From Shewanella sp. Arc9-LZ (GTDB lineage Bacteria > Pseudomonadota > Gammaproteobacteria > Enterobacterales > Shewanellaceae): a stretch of DNA of 64,000 nt. The position numbers were made by a program, and so were the translations under genes. How positions within the stretch are numbered: the stretch's first letter is position 1; each line of letters opens with the position of its first letter. The notes under the pieces are model-generated. The model had not been told where the DNA came from. It saw only the letters and a list, made by a program, of their open reading frames with translations, and searched no databases. The stretch lies in contig NZ_CP048031.1 of the NCBI RefSeq assembly GCF_010092445.1, forward strand, positions 248,001-312,000. Direction: 5' to 3'. Below are positions 26,637-36,023 of this stretch, in pieces.

Positions 26637-28072
26637 TGAGATCGTTAACCACCAATTTAGTCAATACCATGACCTATGTGGTATCAGCCATGTTGATTTT
26701 GGTGTTTTTGGCGATTGATATCAGTATCGATAATTGGGTCGATGTTGAGTTTGATAGCGCGTTAACAGACAAGTCTAACTACCTAAAGACCTTAGTTAAA
26801 GTGACTCCAGAAGGCACCGAGTTTGATTTTGCTGGCGAGTTTATGCCTGAATTTGGCATCTCGACTAAAGCAAGCTTTTTTCAATTGTGGCAAGGCTCAA
26901 GCGTGTTTGAACGTTCTGAGTCGTTGCGTAATTTCGAGGGTGTAGATTTACTTAAAAAAGACATTCCACTCAACAGTGCTTTTTTTGCCGATGTTGTGTT
27001 ACCAGATGGTCGAGACGGCAGGGCGATGGTGTCGTATTTTGAGCCGCAAGTGCCTAAAACTAATCGGTCAATGATGGATACAGTCGAACCCATGTGGTTA
27101 ACCATAGCCATTACCACTGAAGATTTGTCGCAAATTTTGGTGATCATCGACTCTAGTTTAGCCATTGGCTTACTACTGGTGATTGTGTTGATCCGTTGGG
27201 CCGTAGTGAAGGTTATTCATCGTGGTTTGACCCCGTTGAACGAATTAAACATGTCGCTAAAAAGCGTCGATGTCACTAAAAAATACATCCCACTGTCTAA
27301 TGAGTCTGAACGTTATCTCGAAATTGAACCAATTCGTAATGAACTGAATAAATTTGTCAAAATTAGCCAACAATACTTACAAACAGAAAAGCGCATTACT
27401 GCCGATATCGCTCATGAACTGAAAACGCCAATCAGTGAGTTGATTAGTTTAAGTGAAATTTATATTCGTTATCCGGATGATCAGCGTATTGGCGTGAGCT
27501 ATAAACAAGATGTACTCAGCATTAGTTTACGGATGAAAACCATAGTCAATAATTTACTACTATTGCAACAAGCCACATCTGAAAATATTAATCTACATCG
27601 CCAGCATATCAATATCAAAACCTTGATGGGCCAGGTTATTGATGAGTTGGCATTTAAGTACTCGACTATTCATGCTCGTTTGAATATTGAAAATAGTGAT
27701 TTGGATCAAAACTGCCTTGTCGATGAGTTTTCTTTACACCTTATTTTGACCAATTTATTTGATAATGCACTGTACTACAGCCCGCCAAAGTCATCGATTA
27801 AAATAAGGTTAGTCTCTGATAATAAAGGATTAAGTTTCAGTGTTGAAAATCAATTAGTGACCAGTATTAATGCGAATGATTTAGAGCGACTTACGCTACC
27901 GTTATTCCAGGCTGAACAATCGCGATCAAATAGCGAAAGGCATGGATTAGGATTGGCCATCGTTGAAAATATTGCCAAAGTGAATGGATTTAAGTTTAGT
28001 TTTGAATTGGTTTCGGAAGACAAAATTATGTTTACTGTGTTGATTCCGAGTGACCATGCGGCGATGGTGTAA
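26636..28072 (+). CDS. Sensor histidine kinase, partner of the PmrA/QseB-like regulator
   Basis: Sensor kinase of 478 residues: TM1 about 8-30, periplasmic sensor domain about 31-165, TM2 about 168-190, no well-conserved HAMP but a linker region, His260 in ITADIAHELKTPI, N-box NLFDNALYYSPP and G-box RHGLGLAIVENIAKVNG. The ATP lid is short (QAEQSRSNSERHGLG). Translation is coupled to the regulator by a 1-nt overlap. The periplasmic domain carries acidic stretches (DVEFDSALTD, VTPEGTEFDFAGEFMPEF) that could bind cations, as proposed for PmrB/PhoQ; this is conjecture. Confidence 0.88.
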   Translation: MRSLTTNLVNTMTYVVSAMLILVFLAIDISIDNWVDVEFDSALTDKSNYLKTLVKVTPEGTEFDFAGEFMPEFGISTKASFFQLWQGSSVFERSESLRNFEGVDLLKKDIPLNSAFFADVVLPDGRDGRAMVSYFEPQVPKTNRSMMDTVEPMWLTIAITTEDLSQILVIIDSSLAIGLLLVIVLIRWAVVKVIHRGLTPLNELNMSLKSVDVTKKYIPLSNESERYLEIEPIRNELNKFVKISQQYLQTEKRITADIAHELKTPISELISLSEIYIRYPDDQRIGVSYKQDVLSISLRMKTIVNNLLLLQQATSENINLHRQHINIKTLMGQVIDELAFKYSTIHARLNIENSDLDQNCLVDEFSLHLILTNLFDNALYYSPPKSSIKIRLVSDNKGLSFSVENQLVTSINANDLERLTLPLFQAEQSRSNSERHGLGLAIVENIAKVNGFKFSFELVSEDKIMFTVLIPSDHAAMV

Positions 28073-28425
28073 GTCGATGCAAAAAACCTTTTTAAAAAAC
28101 AGAATTTAACCGACTGTAAATAAGATGTTAATATATGTTATTACGCCCTGAACTTAATATCTTCGCTAAGGTCTTAGGCTCAGATGGTTTTTGTTACTGT
28201 GTCTTCTCGTAGCCCGCTTACGATGATGATATTGAAAATATAACAAAAAATCTTGTTTAAAATCGTTGAGTAAACAAGGTTTTCAGTAACACGATAAGCT
28301 TAAGTTGCCCTTAAGATACACATACTAGTCTATTACCCAGTAATTATGTTATTACATTTGGGCTAGCTTGTTGCGGACTTAATTGCATATGAAGCCTAAA
28401 AATAATAATAATTTTGGAGCAATAA
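28073..28425 (+). promoter_or_regulatory. Regulatory interval before the LTA-synthase-like gene
   Basis: A 353-bp gene-free AT-rich interval after the kinase gene. It contains a hexamer direct-repeat site at 28299-28315 (separate entry) and a good Shine-Dalgarno TTGGAG (28413-28418) before the ATG at 28426. No ORF of note. Confidence 0.6.
28299..28315 (+). promoter_or_regulatory. PmrA-like box CTTAAG-N5-CTTAAG
   Basis: Two identical CTTAAG hexamers (28299-28304 and 28310-28315) with a 5-nt spacer, 110 bp before the start codon. This satisfies the PmrA/QseB-type consensus (YTTAAK-N5-YTTAAK) at all positions. It lies just downstream of genes for such a two-component system and supports control of the following gene by it. 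Confidence 0.68.
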
Positions 28426-30462
28426 ATGGCTGTCAATTTCTTTGGTCTTGGTAGTAGTTCAAGTGAACTCAGTACACAAAAGACCTCGCATAATTTATTT
28501 CAAGCAATTGTTATATTTAGTGTTATCTCTCTGCTTATTATGAGTTTGAGCCGTATTGGCATGTCTTTATGGCAAGCTGAGCGGGTATCCGATGCCCAAG
28601 GTTGGGGCTACATTTTATTGCAAGGTTTACGGGTAGATTTTGCCTCTTTATGTTGGTTGTGGGGTATTGCAGCGCTCGGAACCGTAGTGTTTGCCGGTGA
28701 GCATTTAGTCGGCCGTGTTTGGCTGACGATATTACGCGTATGGCTCACACTAGGTTTATGGGTGGTGGTTTTTCTTGAGGCGTCATCGCCGTCATTTATT
28801 GCTGAATATGGTTTTAGACCTAACCGTTTATATGTTGAATATCTGGTTTATCCAAAAGAAGTGTTATCGATGTTATGGGCAGGGCGTAAAGGCGAGCTTA
28901 TTTTATCGGCGCTAATCACCGTGGGTACCTTATGGGGTGGCTGGTGGTTAAGTGGCAAATTAACGCAATATATTCGTTTTCCTAAATGGTATTGGCGTCC
29001 AGTGCTTGCGGTTATCGTCATTGCTATTTCGGTGCTTGGTGCGCGTTCATCGTTGGGGCATCGACCTCTTAATCCTTCATTGGTGGCATTTTCTGATGAT
29101 CCTTTAGTTAATTCTTTGGTGTTAAATTCCTCTTTCTCACTCCTTTTTGCTATTTCGCAAATGAATAACGAAGAAGATGCATCGAAAGTGTATGGCAAGT
29201 TAGCGGACGCAAAAGTGATCGATATTGTGCGTCGTGAAAGCGGTCGGCCACTGAGTGCATTTACCTCATCAACCATACCGACGTTGTCATTTAATCAAGC
29301 CAGCTATACCGGTAAACCAAAGAACCTTGTGATCATTTTACAAGAAAGCTTAGGTGCGCGCTTTGTGGGGAGTTTAGGTGGTTTACCGTTAACGCCTAAT
29401 ATTGACGAACTCTCTAAACAAGGGTGGTTTTTTGAAAATTTATACGCAACTGGTACGCGTTCGGTAAGAGGTATTGAAGCGGTAACAACCGGTTTTACGC
29501 CAACGCCAGCACGCGCCGTGGTGAAACTAGGGAAGAGTCAAACAGGCTTTTTTACCATTGCTGATTTATTGAAGCAACATGGCTATACCACGCAGTTTAT
29601 TTATGGTGGTGAAAGCCATTTTGATAATATGCGCAGCTTCTTTTTAGGCAATGGTTTTACCGATATAGTTGATCAAGGTGACTATAAAGACCCCGCGTTT
29701 GTGGCGTCTTGGGGGGTGTCTGATGAGGATTTATTGTTTAGAGCGGATGAAGAGTTTTCGCGGATGCACAAAGAGGGTAAGCCGTTCTTTAGTCTAGTGT
29801 TTAGTTCAAGTAATCATGATCCGTATGAGTTCCCAGATGACCGTATTGAGTTGTACGAACAGCCGCAATATACCATGCATAACGCGGTGAAATATGCCGA
29901 TTATGCCGTGGGTGAGTTTTTCAAAAAAGCTAAAAAATCAGATTACTGGAAAGATACCTTATTCCTCGTTGTGGCCGATCATGACAGTCGAGTGGGTGGC
30001 GCAGCACTAATACCTGTGTCACGTTTTCGTATTCCTGGGCTTATATTAGGTGATGGGATTGATGCGAAGCGCGATCCACGTGTTGTTAGCCAAATTGATA
30101 TGTCGCCGACGTTAATTTCGTTGCTGGGTATTTCGGATAGCTATCCAATGCTAGGCCGTGATTTAACCACAATGCCAGACTCTTGGCCGGGTCGAGCAAT
30201 GATGCAATATGATAAAAACTTTGGTTTATTGGAGGGGAATAAAATGACTATTTTACAACCTGAATTACCACCGGAAAGTGTTACCTATAATTTTGTGACT
30301 GAAAAATTGACTCCGACCACATTGAATGAATCGCAAGCAGAAGCCGCGTTAGGTTGGGCATTGTGGGGGAGTTTAGCGTACAACAAAATGTTGTATCGTT
30401 CGGCTAATTCAGAGGCAAAACCGACACTGTCTGATATGGCTACCAAAGAAGTATCACGCTAA
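28426..30462 (+). CDS. LTA-synthase-like membrane phosphotransferase/sulfatase-fold protein
   Basis: Inner-membrane protein of 678 residues with about five N-terminal helices (residues 25-225) and a periplasmic alkaline-phosphatase-fold domain. Family motifs are NLVIILQESLGARFVGSLGG (metal ligand Glu), ATGTRSVRGIEAVTTGF (putative nucleophilic Thr), SSSNHDPYEFP and VADHDSR with further metal ligands. Relatives include Gram-positive LtaS and E. coli OpgB, which transfer phosphoglycerol. In a Gram-negative host the product is probably a phosphoglycerol- or phosphoethanolamine-modified envelope glycan, but no acceptor can be named. The PmrA-like box upstream links it to the lipid-modification set. 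Its 3' end overlaps the convergent hypothetical gene by 9 bp. Confidence 0.83.
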   Translation: MAVNFFGLGSSSSELSTQKTSHNLFQAIVIFSVISLLIMSLSRIGMSLWQAERVSDAQGWGYILLQGLRVDFASLCWLWGIAALGTVVFAGEHLVGRVWLTILRVWLTLGLWVVVFLEASSPSFIAEYGFRPNRLYVEYLVYPKEVLSMLWAGRKGELILSALITVGTLWGGWWLSGKLTQYIRFPKWYWRPVLAVIVIAISVLGARSSLGHRPLNPSLVAFSDDPLVNSLVLNSSFSLLFAISQMNNEEDASKVYGKLADAKVIDIVRRESGRPLSAFTSSTIPTLSFNQASYTGKPKNLVIILQESLGARFVGSLGGLPLTPNIDELSKQGWFFENLYATGTRSVRGIEAVTTGFTPTPARAVVKLGKSQTGFFTIADLLKQHGYTTQFIYGGESHFDNMRSFFLGNGFTDIVDQGDYKDPAFVASWGVSDEDLLFRADEEFSRMHKEGKPFFSLVFSSSNHDPYEFPDDRIELYEQPQYTMHNAVKYADYAVGEFFKKAKKSDYWKDTLFLVVADHDSRVGGAALIPVSRFRIPGLILGDGIDAKRDPRVVSQIDMSPTLISLLGISDSYPMLGRDLTTMPDSWPGRAMMQYDKNFGLLEGNKMTILQPELPPESVTYNFVTEKLTPTTLNESQAEAALGWALWGSLAYNKMLYRSANSEAKPTLSDMATKEVSR

Positions 30463-30960
30463 TATTTGTAGTTGAGACTCATTATTTGGGGCGGATTGCT
30501 GTTGATAAAATTGACCAATCCGTTGACCGAATTGTTGGTAGGTCGCTTTGGATATGCCAGTGTCTAGCGCTTGGCGTTGACGGGGCTCTGGTGTTGTTTT
30601 AGCATTTGTCGATTGTGTTTTTAGTTGAATATCTTTACGTTGCAGCGCTGGGGTTTGGCTAGCCATGATTCTAATGACTTGAGGCCGAATGACTGGCGAG
30701 GCAATTGCTTTAGACTCTACCGCTTGTTGTGTGACACTTTGCTGTTGTCGTTTAGCTTGCTCTTGCTGCTGTTTTTTCTCCGCGACAATGTAAGGCGTAG
30801 CGCGTTCATTTTGTTGGTTTAATGACCGTTCAGCATGCTCTTTTGTCGGTTCTTGTGGCGGGATAATCGGCGGTTTTTGTTGATTGTCCACTCGTGCAAG
30901 ATCCGTCGCAACATTCGAAGTTGCTAACGGTACTTGTGGATAATGAGTGGTAATTATCAT
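30454..30960 (-). CDS. Gln-rich hypothetical protein
   Basis: A 168-residue hydrophilic protein, rich in Gln, Pro, Lys and Arg, without signal peptide or membrane segment. The central part (about 60-85) is a run of Gln/Lys/Glu that could form a coiled coil. The C-terminal segment (ISKATYQQFGQRIGQFYQQQ, about 135-154) looks more ordered. No family recognised. It precedes bioH on the opposite side of a 77-bp gap in the same direction, and its end overlaps the convergent LTA-synthase-like gene. Coding status is supported by the clean frame and tight packing only. Confidence 0.6.
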   Translation of the reverse strand: MIITTHYPQVPLATSNVATDLARVDNQQKPPIIPPQEPTKEHAERSLNQQNERATPYIVAEKKQQQEQAKRQQQSVTQQAVESKAIASPVIRPQVIRIMASQTPALQRKDIQLKTQSTNAKTTPEPRQRQALDTGISKATYQQFGQRIGQFYQQQSAPNNESQLQILA

Positions 30961-31037
30961 GTTGACCTTGTCAATACGATGCCTTGACTAAATTATAGAC
31001 AATATTTGGCCAAGGCTAAAGTGCTATTAAGGTATTT

Positions 31038-31853
31038 TTAGCGGTATTTTGTGAGCCAGAGTAATAAATGGTTTAAAAATGCATCGGGATGCGAAATAAA
31101 CGGTGCATGGGATGCTTTGTGGACCAGCACATCTTCAATGTTGTCACTGCTTGGTAATGACGAGATAATCTTTCTCGGCACCAAACTATCTAACTTTCCC
31201 CAAATTCGTAACCATGGCTGCTGTATTTGAGTGATCGTGGCACGTAAATCTACTTGCGCTAACATATCCAATCCTTGTGATAAGCCTTGTTGTGTCGGCA
31301 ATGGTTTGCTTAACACTAAGCTTTTTATTTGTTGGATATCAGATTTTGGATTATCACTTCCCATGGCTTGAATTGCCAGGAACCGTTCAACAGTGCGAGA
31401 CAAATCGCGACTTAATTGACTTGAAAATTGTGCCAATACATCAGGTTGAATACCTGCCCAAGATAGGGTTGAGTCGTCTTTTTCGTGAGCCATAACACTT
31501 TCGCGGGCCATAAAGCATGGTGATGAGGCAATAGTGACTAATGCAGCCACTGACTCTGGGTAATCGATGGCAATTTGGCTAGCGATTAACCCTCCCAACG
31601 ACCAACCAATCCAAATTGCCTGTTGTGGAAGTTGCTCTGCAAGTGCTTGTGACCATTGCGTTATGTCTCCGTCGATATTGGGACTTAACCCAAAACCCGG
31701 CAAATCAACATAATGCACTCTATACTGGTGCAATGCGTTTTTTAATGGACTAAAGACTTGGTTATTCACACCCCAACCGTGTAATAGCACGATGTCTTGG
31801 CCTTGTGAGCCTACGGTATCAATATGCAATGCAGGAAAACTCACGGTTAACAC
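31038..31853 (-). CDS. bioH: Pimeloyl-ACP methyl ester esterase
   Basis: Alpha/beta hydrolase that removes the methyl group from pimeloyl-ACP methyl ester, ending the disguise phase of pimelate synthesis for biotin. 271 residues. Visible are the oxyanion loop VLLHGWGVN (23-30), nucleophile elbow GWSLGG with Ser85, Asp in WGKLDSLVP and His in KASHAPFISHPDAF. The WGW/LPGFG and HGWG patterns fit BioH rather than a generic esterase. It is divergent from comF with 34 bp between starts; bioH-comF adjacency is widespread in gamma-proteobacteria. Confidence 0.93.
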   Translation of the reverse strand: MLTVSFPALHIDTVGSQGQDIVLLHGWGVNNQVFSPLKNALHQYRVHYVDLPGFGLSPNIDGDITQWSQALAEQLPQQAIWIGWSLGGLIASQIAIDYPESVAALVTIASSPCFMARESVMAHEKDDSTLSWAGIQPDVLAQFSSQLSRDLSRTVERFLAIQAMGSDNPKSDIQQIKSLVLSKPLPTQQGLSQGLDMLAQVDLRATITQIQQPWLRIWGKLDSLVPRKIISSLPSSDNIEDVLVHKASHAPFISHPDAFLNHLLLWLTKYR

Positions 31854-31887
31854 CTCTTTTGAGTCTATTTAATGGAATGAATAGCCA

Positions 31888-32694
31888 ATGCCGCCAATCA
31901 ATAATTCAATCGATATCACCCATATCTTACGTTTATGCGTCAAGCGCCTTCAGCGTGCCAGGGTCATTTTACTAGGCAGTTTACCCAACCGTTGCTTGCT
32001 GTGCCAGCAAAGGATAGATCAAACGGGTTATCAGCAATTGTTCCCTAATCAAGTGCTCACAGGTGTTTGCCAAGTGTGTTTAGCGGCAAGTTTGTATCAG
32101 CACGAAGTGTGCTTAGGTTGTGGGCGCGAAATAGCGTTGCTGCAGGCTTATTGTGGTAAATGCAATAAACACACTCCTAATTGGGTGGTAGCCCCTTGTA
32201 GTTATCATCAAGGGCTGGGACCTGTTATTGCCGCCATTAAATATCAACAGCAATGTGCACCGCTTAACGCGATAACTCAGCAACTAGCCTGTCGAATCGC
32301 ATTGTTAATTAAGCATGGCATTATTAGGCGACCACAAGTGTTAATCCCCGTTCCGTTACATCCCAATCGTTTACGTCAGCGAGGTTTTAATCAAGCTTGG
32401 CTCATTGCTAAAGAGTTAAGCCTATTAACGAATATTCCTCTAGATGACCGTTGTTTAATTCGGATTGTTGATACGTTGCCACAAACGGGACTTGCGGGTA
32501 AGCAGAGGCGTAAAAACTGCCATGGTGCATTTGCACTACAACCAAGCATGACGTATCAGCGTGTTGCGTTGATTGATGATGTTGTTACTACTGGAACAAC
32601 CGTAGATGAAATTGCAGGTTTATTTAGCCTGCAGTTTGTCCATGTGCAAACTTGGTGCCTTGCGCGTGCTGAAGCGCCGGGATTGTTAGATTAA
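31888..32694 (+). CDS. comF: ComF-family phosphoribosyltransferase-like protein
   Basis: 268-residue cytoplasmic protein of the ComF/GntX family. N-terminal zinc-finger-like region with CLLCQQ, CQVC, CLGCGRE and CGKCNKH pairs (residues about 36-95), then a phosphoribosyltransferase fold with PVPLHPNRLRQRGFNQA and the PRPP loop VALIDDVVTTGTT (about 228-240). In naturally competent bacteria ComF acts in DNA uptake after transport; in E. coli the homolog (GntX/YhgH) has been linked to growth on DNA. No catalytic reaction is proven for the family. The cysteine pairs are complete, arguing for an intact metal site. Confidence 0.9.
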   Translation: MPPINNSIDITHILRLCVKRLQRARVILLGSLPNRCLLCQQRIDQTGYQQLFPNQVLTGVCQVCLAASLYQHEVCLGCGREIALLQAYCGKCNKHTPNWVVAPCSYHQGLGPVIAAIKYQQQCAPLNAITQQLACRIALLIKHGIIRRPQVLIPVPLHPNRLRQRGFNQAWLIAKELSLLTNIPLDDRCLIRIVDTLPQTGLAGKQRRKNCHGAFALQPSMTYQRVALIDDVVTTGTTVDEIAGLFSLQFVHVQTWCLARAEAPGLLD

Positions 32695-32965
32695 ATCTTT
32701 TTAAGGGTAGATTAGTCTAGGTTGAGGTTAGATTAATTCGATTTGAGTAATAACAAGATTTTTTGTAAATAAAAACAATTAATTAATATGTCTTGTAACG
32801 CTTGGTATATGGGGCATTGCAGTTTTTTTAGGGTAAAAAAAAGTTGAACTGGATCATTTTTTCGAGATCAAATCCCACTGACACTACAAAGCCAATGCAA
32901 CACAGAGTATCATAGGTCTAATTCTTACTAATTTACTCAGGTATTCCCTGACGGAGCAGGTTTTT

Positions 32966-33544
32966 ATGATCACCATTACCGATACAGCTCAGGCCCATTT
33001 CGTCAAACTATTGGCCGACCAGCCGGAAGGTACGCACATTCGTGTGTTTGTTATCAGCCCAGGTACTGCACAAGCAGAGTGTGGTGTGTCTTATTGTCCA
33101 CCTGATGCCGCTGAAGCTGATGATGTAGAACTTCCATTTAATGGCTTTAGTGCTATGGTCGATGAAAAGAGCGCACCATTTTTAGATGATGCCAGCATTG
33201 ACTTTGTAACCGACCAGCTTGGTTCGCAACTAACATTAAAAGCACCTAACGCAAAAATGCGCAAAGTGTCTGGAGATGCGCCATTAGTTGAACGTATTGA
33301 ATATATTATTCAGTCAGAGATTAATCCACAACTTGCTAGCCACGGCGGTAACATCATGCTGGTAGAAATTACCGAAGCTGGTGTTGCAGTATTGCAGTTT
33401 GGCGGTGGGTGTAACGGTTGCTCGCAAGTTGATATCACCTTAAAAGATGGTATTGAGAAGCAATTGTTAGATATGTTCCCAACGGAATTGACTGGTGTTC
33501 GTGACGTGACAGAGCATGAGCATGGCGAGCATTCTTACGCCTAA
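32966..33544 (+). CDS. nfuA: Fe-S biogenesis protein NfuA
   Basis: Carrier that delivers 4Fe-4S clusters to targets such as aconitase. 192 residues: N-terminal degenerate A-type domain (1-95) and C-terminal Nfu domain (about 105-185) with the cluster-binding pair in [23 protein letters not shown]. Length and domain order match E. coli NfuA (191). It has its own 270-bp upstream region and a strong terminator behind it. Functionally it connects to the Fe-S enzyme acnA in this window. Confidence 0.96.
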   Translation: MITITDTAQAHFVKLLADQPEGTHIRVFVISPGTAQAECGVSYCPPDAAEADDVELPFNGFSAMVDEKSAPFLDDASIDFVTDQLGSQLTLKAPNAKMRKVSGDAPLVERIEYIIQSEINPQLASHGGNIMLVEITEAGVAVLQFGGGCNGCSQVDITLKDGIEKQLLDMFPTELTGVRDVTEHEHGEHSYA

Positions 33545-33583
33545 TCGCGTGATGAATTACTGCTACTAACAAAGCTAATAAAC

Positions 33584-33617
33584 AAAAACGCGACCTCATT
33601 ATGAGGTCGCGTTTTTT
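33584..33617. terminator. Bidirectional terminator between nfuA and the FKBP gene
   Basis: AAAAACGCGACCTCAT (33584-33599) pairs with ATGAGGTCGCGTTTTT (33601-33616), giving a GC-rich stem with A- and T-runs on both flanks. It can end nfuA (plus) and the convergent FKBP gene (minus). Confidence 0.92.
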
Positions 33618-33652
33618 GTTGGTATCGATTAGGTTTTCGCCATCTAGTGGCT

Positions 33653-33982
33653 TTAGTCGTCTCGAGTGAGTACTTCAAGTAATTCAATATCAAAAAATAA
33701 ATCTGAGTGTGCTGGAATACGCTCACCAATCTGGCGTTCTCCATAAGCTAAATGAGCCGGAACTGATAGTTGCCGCTTGCCGCCGACATTCATACCAATA
33801 ATACCCTGATCCCAGCCTTTAATGACTCTGCCGGTGCCAATGACACACTGAAACGCATCTGAAGCGTCAAACTGACTTCCGTCGGCTAATCGACCGCTAT
33901 AACGAGTGGTAATTAGCGCGCCTTTAACTGCGGTTTTACCGTTGCCAATTTCAATGTCGGTAATAATCAATTCTTGAGTCAT
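33653..33982 (-). CDS. FKBP-type peptidyl-prolyl cis-trans isomerase
   Basis: Small single-domain FKBP (109 residues) without signal peptide, so cytoplasmic. Shows the family core: TTRYSGRLADGSQFDAS, GTGRVIKGWDQGIIGMNVGGKRQLSVPAHLAYGE and a final FFDIELLEV strand. It lacks the inserted flap of SlyD and the dimerisation domain of FkpA. Substrate unknown. It is downstream of the S9 peptidase gene on the same strand (35-bp gap), so possibly co-transcribed. Confidence 0.92.
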   Translation of the reverse strand: MTQELIITDIEIGNGKTAVKGALITTRYSGRLADGSQFDASDAFQCVIGTGRVIKGWDQGIIGMNVGGKRQLSVPAHLAYGERQIGERIPAHSDLFFDIELLEVLTRDD

Positions 33983-34017
33983 AGTATTCTCGTATGTGAC
34001 GACTGGGCTATTTGAGG

Positions 34018-35952
34018 TTATTTTACCCCAAGATTGGTCGCTAAGAAGTGTTCTATTGCAATGAATGTTGTAAGACGATGTTCATTACTACTTAAGTAAT
34101 GATCGCCATTTTCCAGTTCGATATACTTTACGGGTTTATGTAAATCCTTAAGCGCATCATACATTTCTTCACTGTGTTGTACTCGCACCACGCGATCTTT
34201 AGTGCCGTGGATTAATAATACTGGCACGTTAATATTGGCTACTTTGCTAATAGGTGAACGCTGATACAAATCGTCGTAATCATCACCAATTTGTTTTTTA
34301 ACAATTTTGCTGTTGTCGTACCGACGCGATGATTTAACTAAATATTCAAGGTCAGTTACGCCCGCGACACTAATGGCACATTGATACAGATCGGGGGTGA
34401 TAGCTACGCCCATTAATGCAGCATAACCACCGTAACTGGCACCGACAATACACACGCGTTTTGGATCGCTAATACCTTGTTCGATAAGCCAGTGAGTACC
34501 ATCCTCAATGTCGGTTTGCATTTCTAAGCCCCAGTTTTTAAGACCCGAATTCATGAAATTGAATCCATAGCCTGACGAGCCGCGAAAGTTCATTTGTAGC
34601 ACAGCATAACCACGATTAGCTAAAAACTGCGCCCAATAATCAAACGTGGTTGAGTCGTAGCTAATAGGTCCGCCATGGGGGAAAATTATGGTCGGTAAGT
34701 TTTTGGCGACAATGTCTTTTGGAGTGGTGAGGAAGGCTTCAATGGCTAAACCATCACGAGCATTATAATGGACTGTTTGCGGTTGAGATAACACTTCTGG
34801 TGGCAATTGGCTGTAACGGTAAGCTATAGGGTAAAGTGCCTTTTGGTCTCTATTACCAAAGTAATACGCACCAGATTCTATAGGACCAGTTGCATAAACG
34901 ATGTAACGACGTTCATCATCACTGAACTGAGTGATCACATTATGTGACTCTGGTAATGCAGTTGTAAGACCATTGTTCAACTTGATATAATCTTGGTCCC
35001 AGAACAGATATTCACCTTCAATGTCGGTGCTTAAACCAATGACCTTTTGTTTTAGTGCGGAATACACGAGCCAGCCTTCAATATCGTAATTTTCATTGTG
35101 AGAAACGAGTTCTTTAGTCAATGTCGGGTCAGTTAAGTTGACTTTAAAGATGGCTTTAAAACCTTGATGATAGGCGCTGATATATAAGATATTAGGATCA
35201 TGGTCAAAACCGATAGGCCAAATTACGTCTTCTGCTAAAGCCTCGAACTCCCATAATTTGCGGAGATCTTCACCCGCTCCTTTTTGTTCGTAAATACGGT
35301 AGGTTGTGTCATCGCGATAAATACCAATACGCACATTGTGCTGCCTATCGGTTAACCAGTTTCCAATGTGCATACGTGCTGGTTGTAAAGTCTTGATACC
35401 GCCTGTTTTTAAACTGACTTTAACGACGCTTTCATATTGCGGTTTAGAACCTAAACCTTGAATTTGCATAAGGATGTGGTTTGGATCTGTGTCAAGATAA
35501 TCAATAACCGATGCTTGTAATTGCGGTAAATCGACAAAACGCGATAGAGAACGATTAGAAAACACACTTGAGGTTTTATTGTCGCTCAGTGAGTATTTTA
35601 TTAACCGTGTTTCGGTTGTGGGAACACCTCGACGGATGGCGGGATATTTAGACTCGATTAAGATGACATCATTATTTGCCCACGTTAACGATAAAATGAC
35701 AAATTTCTGATTGTCAGTCTGTAATGGGTAAATATCTTTATTGGTTTGAATATCGCGAATAGTGAGTACTTGGCCCTCAAGCTCATTAGTACTGACTCGT
35801 ACAAGAGACGCAATTTTTTTACCGTCAGGAGATAAGCTAACAAAGCGGACATCTGGGATGCTGGCAAAGGCTTCTATAGGCAGAGGTTTGGCAAATGAGC
35901 TAAGCGAAAATAGACATAAACTAATAACAACAAGCCATAAAATCCGTTTCAT
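34018..35952 (-). CDS. S9-family (prolyl oligopeptidase-like) peptidase, exported
   Basis: Serine peptidase of 644 residues with a signal peptide (MKRILWLVVISLCLFSLSSFAKP). The N-terminal beta-propeller (about 30-380) is followed by an alpha/beta hydrolase domain with catalytic Ser506 (VGASYGGY), Asp586 (HGTKDRVV) and His618 (NGDHYLS). The sequence PTIIFPHGGPISYDSTTFDYWAQFLANRGYAVLQMNFRGSSGYG marks the S9C/acylaminoacyl-peptidase-like group. It probably degrades short peptides in the periplasm. A 13-bp perfect dyad lies 19-56 bp upstream of the start (35971-36008). Confidence 0.9.
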   Translation of the reverse strand: MKRILWLVVISLCLFSLSSFAKPLPIEAFASIPDVRFVSLSPDGKKIASLVRVSTNELEGQVLTIRDIQTNKDIYPLQTDNQKFVILSLTWANNDVILIESKYPAIRRGVPTTETRLIKYSLSDNKTSSVFSNRSLSRFVDLPQLQASVIDYLDTDPNHILMQIQGLGSKPQYESVVKVSLKTGGIKTLQPARMHIGNWLTDRQHNVRIGIYRDDTTYRIYEQKGAGEDLRKLWEFEALAEDVIWPIGFDHDPNILYISAYHQGFKAIFKVNLTDPTLTKELVSHNENYDIEGWLVYSALKQKVIGLSTDIEGEYLFWDQDYIKLNNGLTTALPESHNVITQFSDDERRYIVYATGPIESGAYYFGNRDQKALYPIAYRYSQLPPEVLSQPQTVHYNARDGLAIEAFLTTPKDIVAKNLPTIIFPHGGPISYDSTTFDYWAQFLANRGYAVLQMNFRGSSGYGFNFMNSGLKNWGLEMQTDIEDGTHWLIEQGISDPKRVCIVGASYGGYAALMGVAITPDLYQCAISVAGVTDLEYLVKSSRRYDNSKIVKKQIGDDYDDLYQRSPISKVANINVPVLLIHGTKDRVVRVQHSEEMYDALKDLHKPVKYIELENGDHYLSSNEHRLTTFIAIEHFLATNLGVK

Positions 35953-35970
35953 TAAAGGTCCATGTAATGC

Positions 35971-36008
35971 GATATAAAAATGTTATTTGGATGTTACATT
36001 TTTATATC
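35971..36008. promoter_or_regulatory. 13-bp perfect inverted repeat upstream of the S9 peptidase gene
   Basis: GATATAAAAATGT (35971-35983) and ACATTTTTATATC (35996-36008) are perfect inverted copies with a 12-nt loop. It sits between the MATE stop and the S9 peptidase start. AT-rich arms and lack of a clean T-run favour an operator or promoter dyad over a terminator. Confidence 0.5.
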
Positions 36009-36023
36009 AAGGTCTTCAATATA

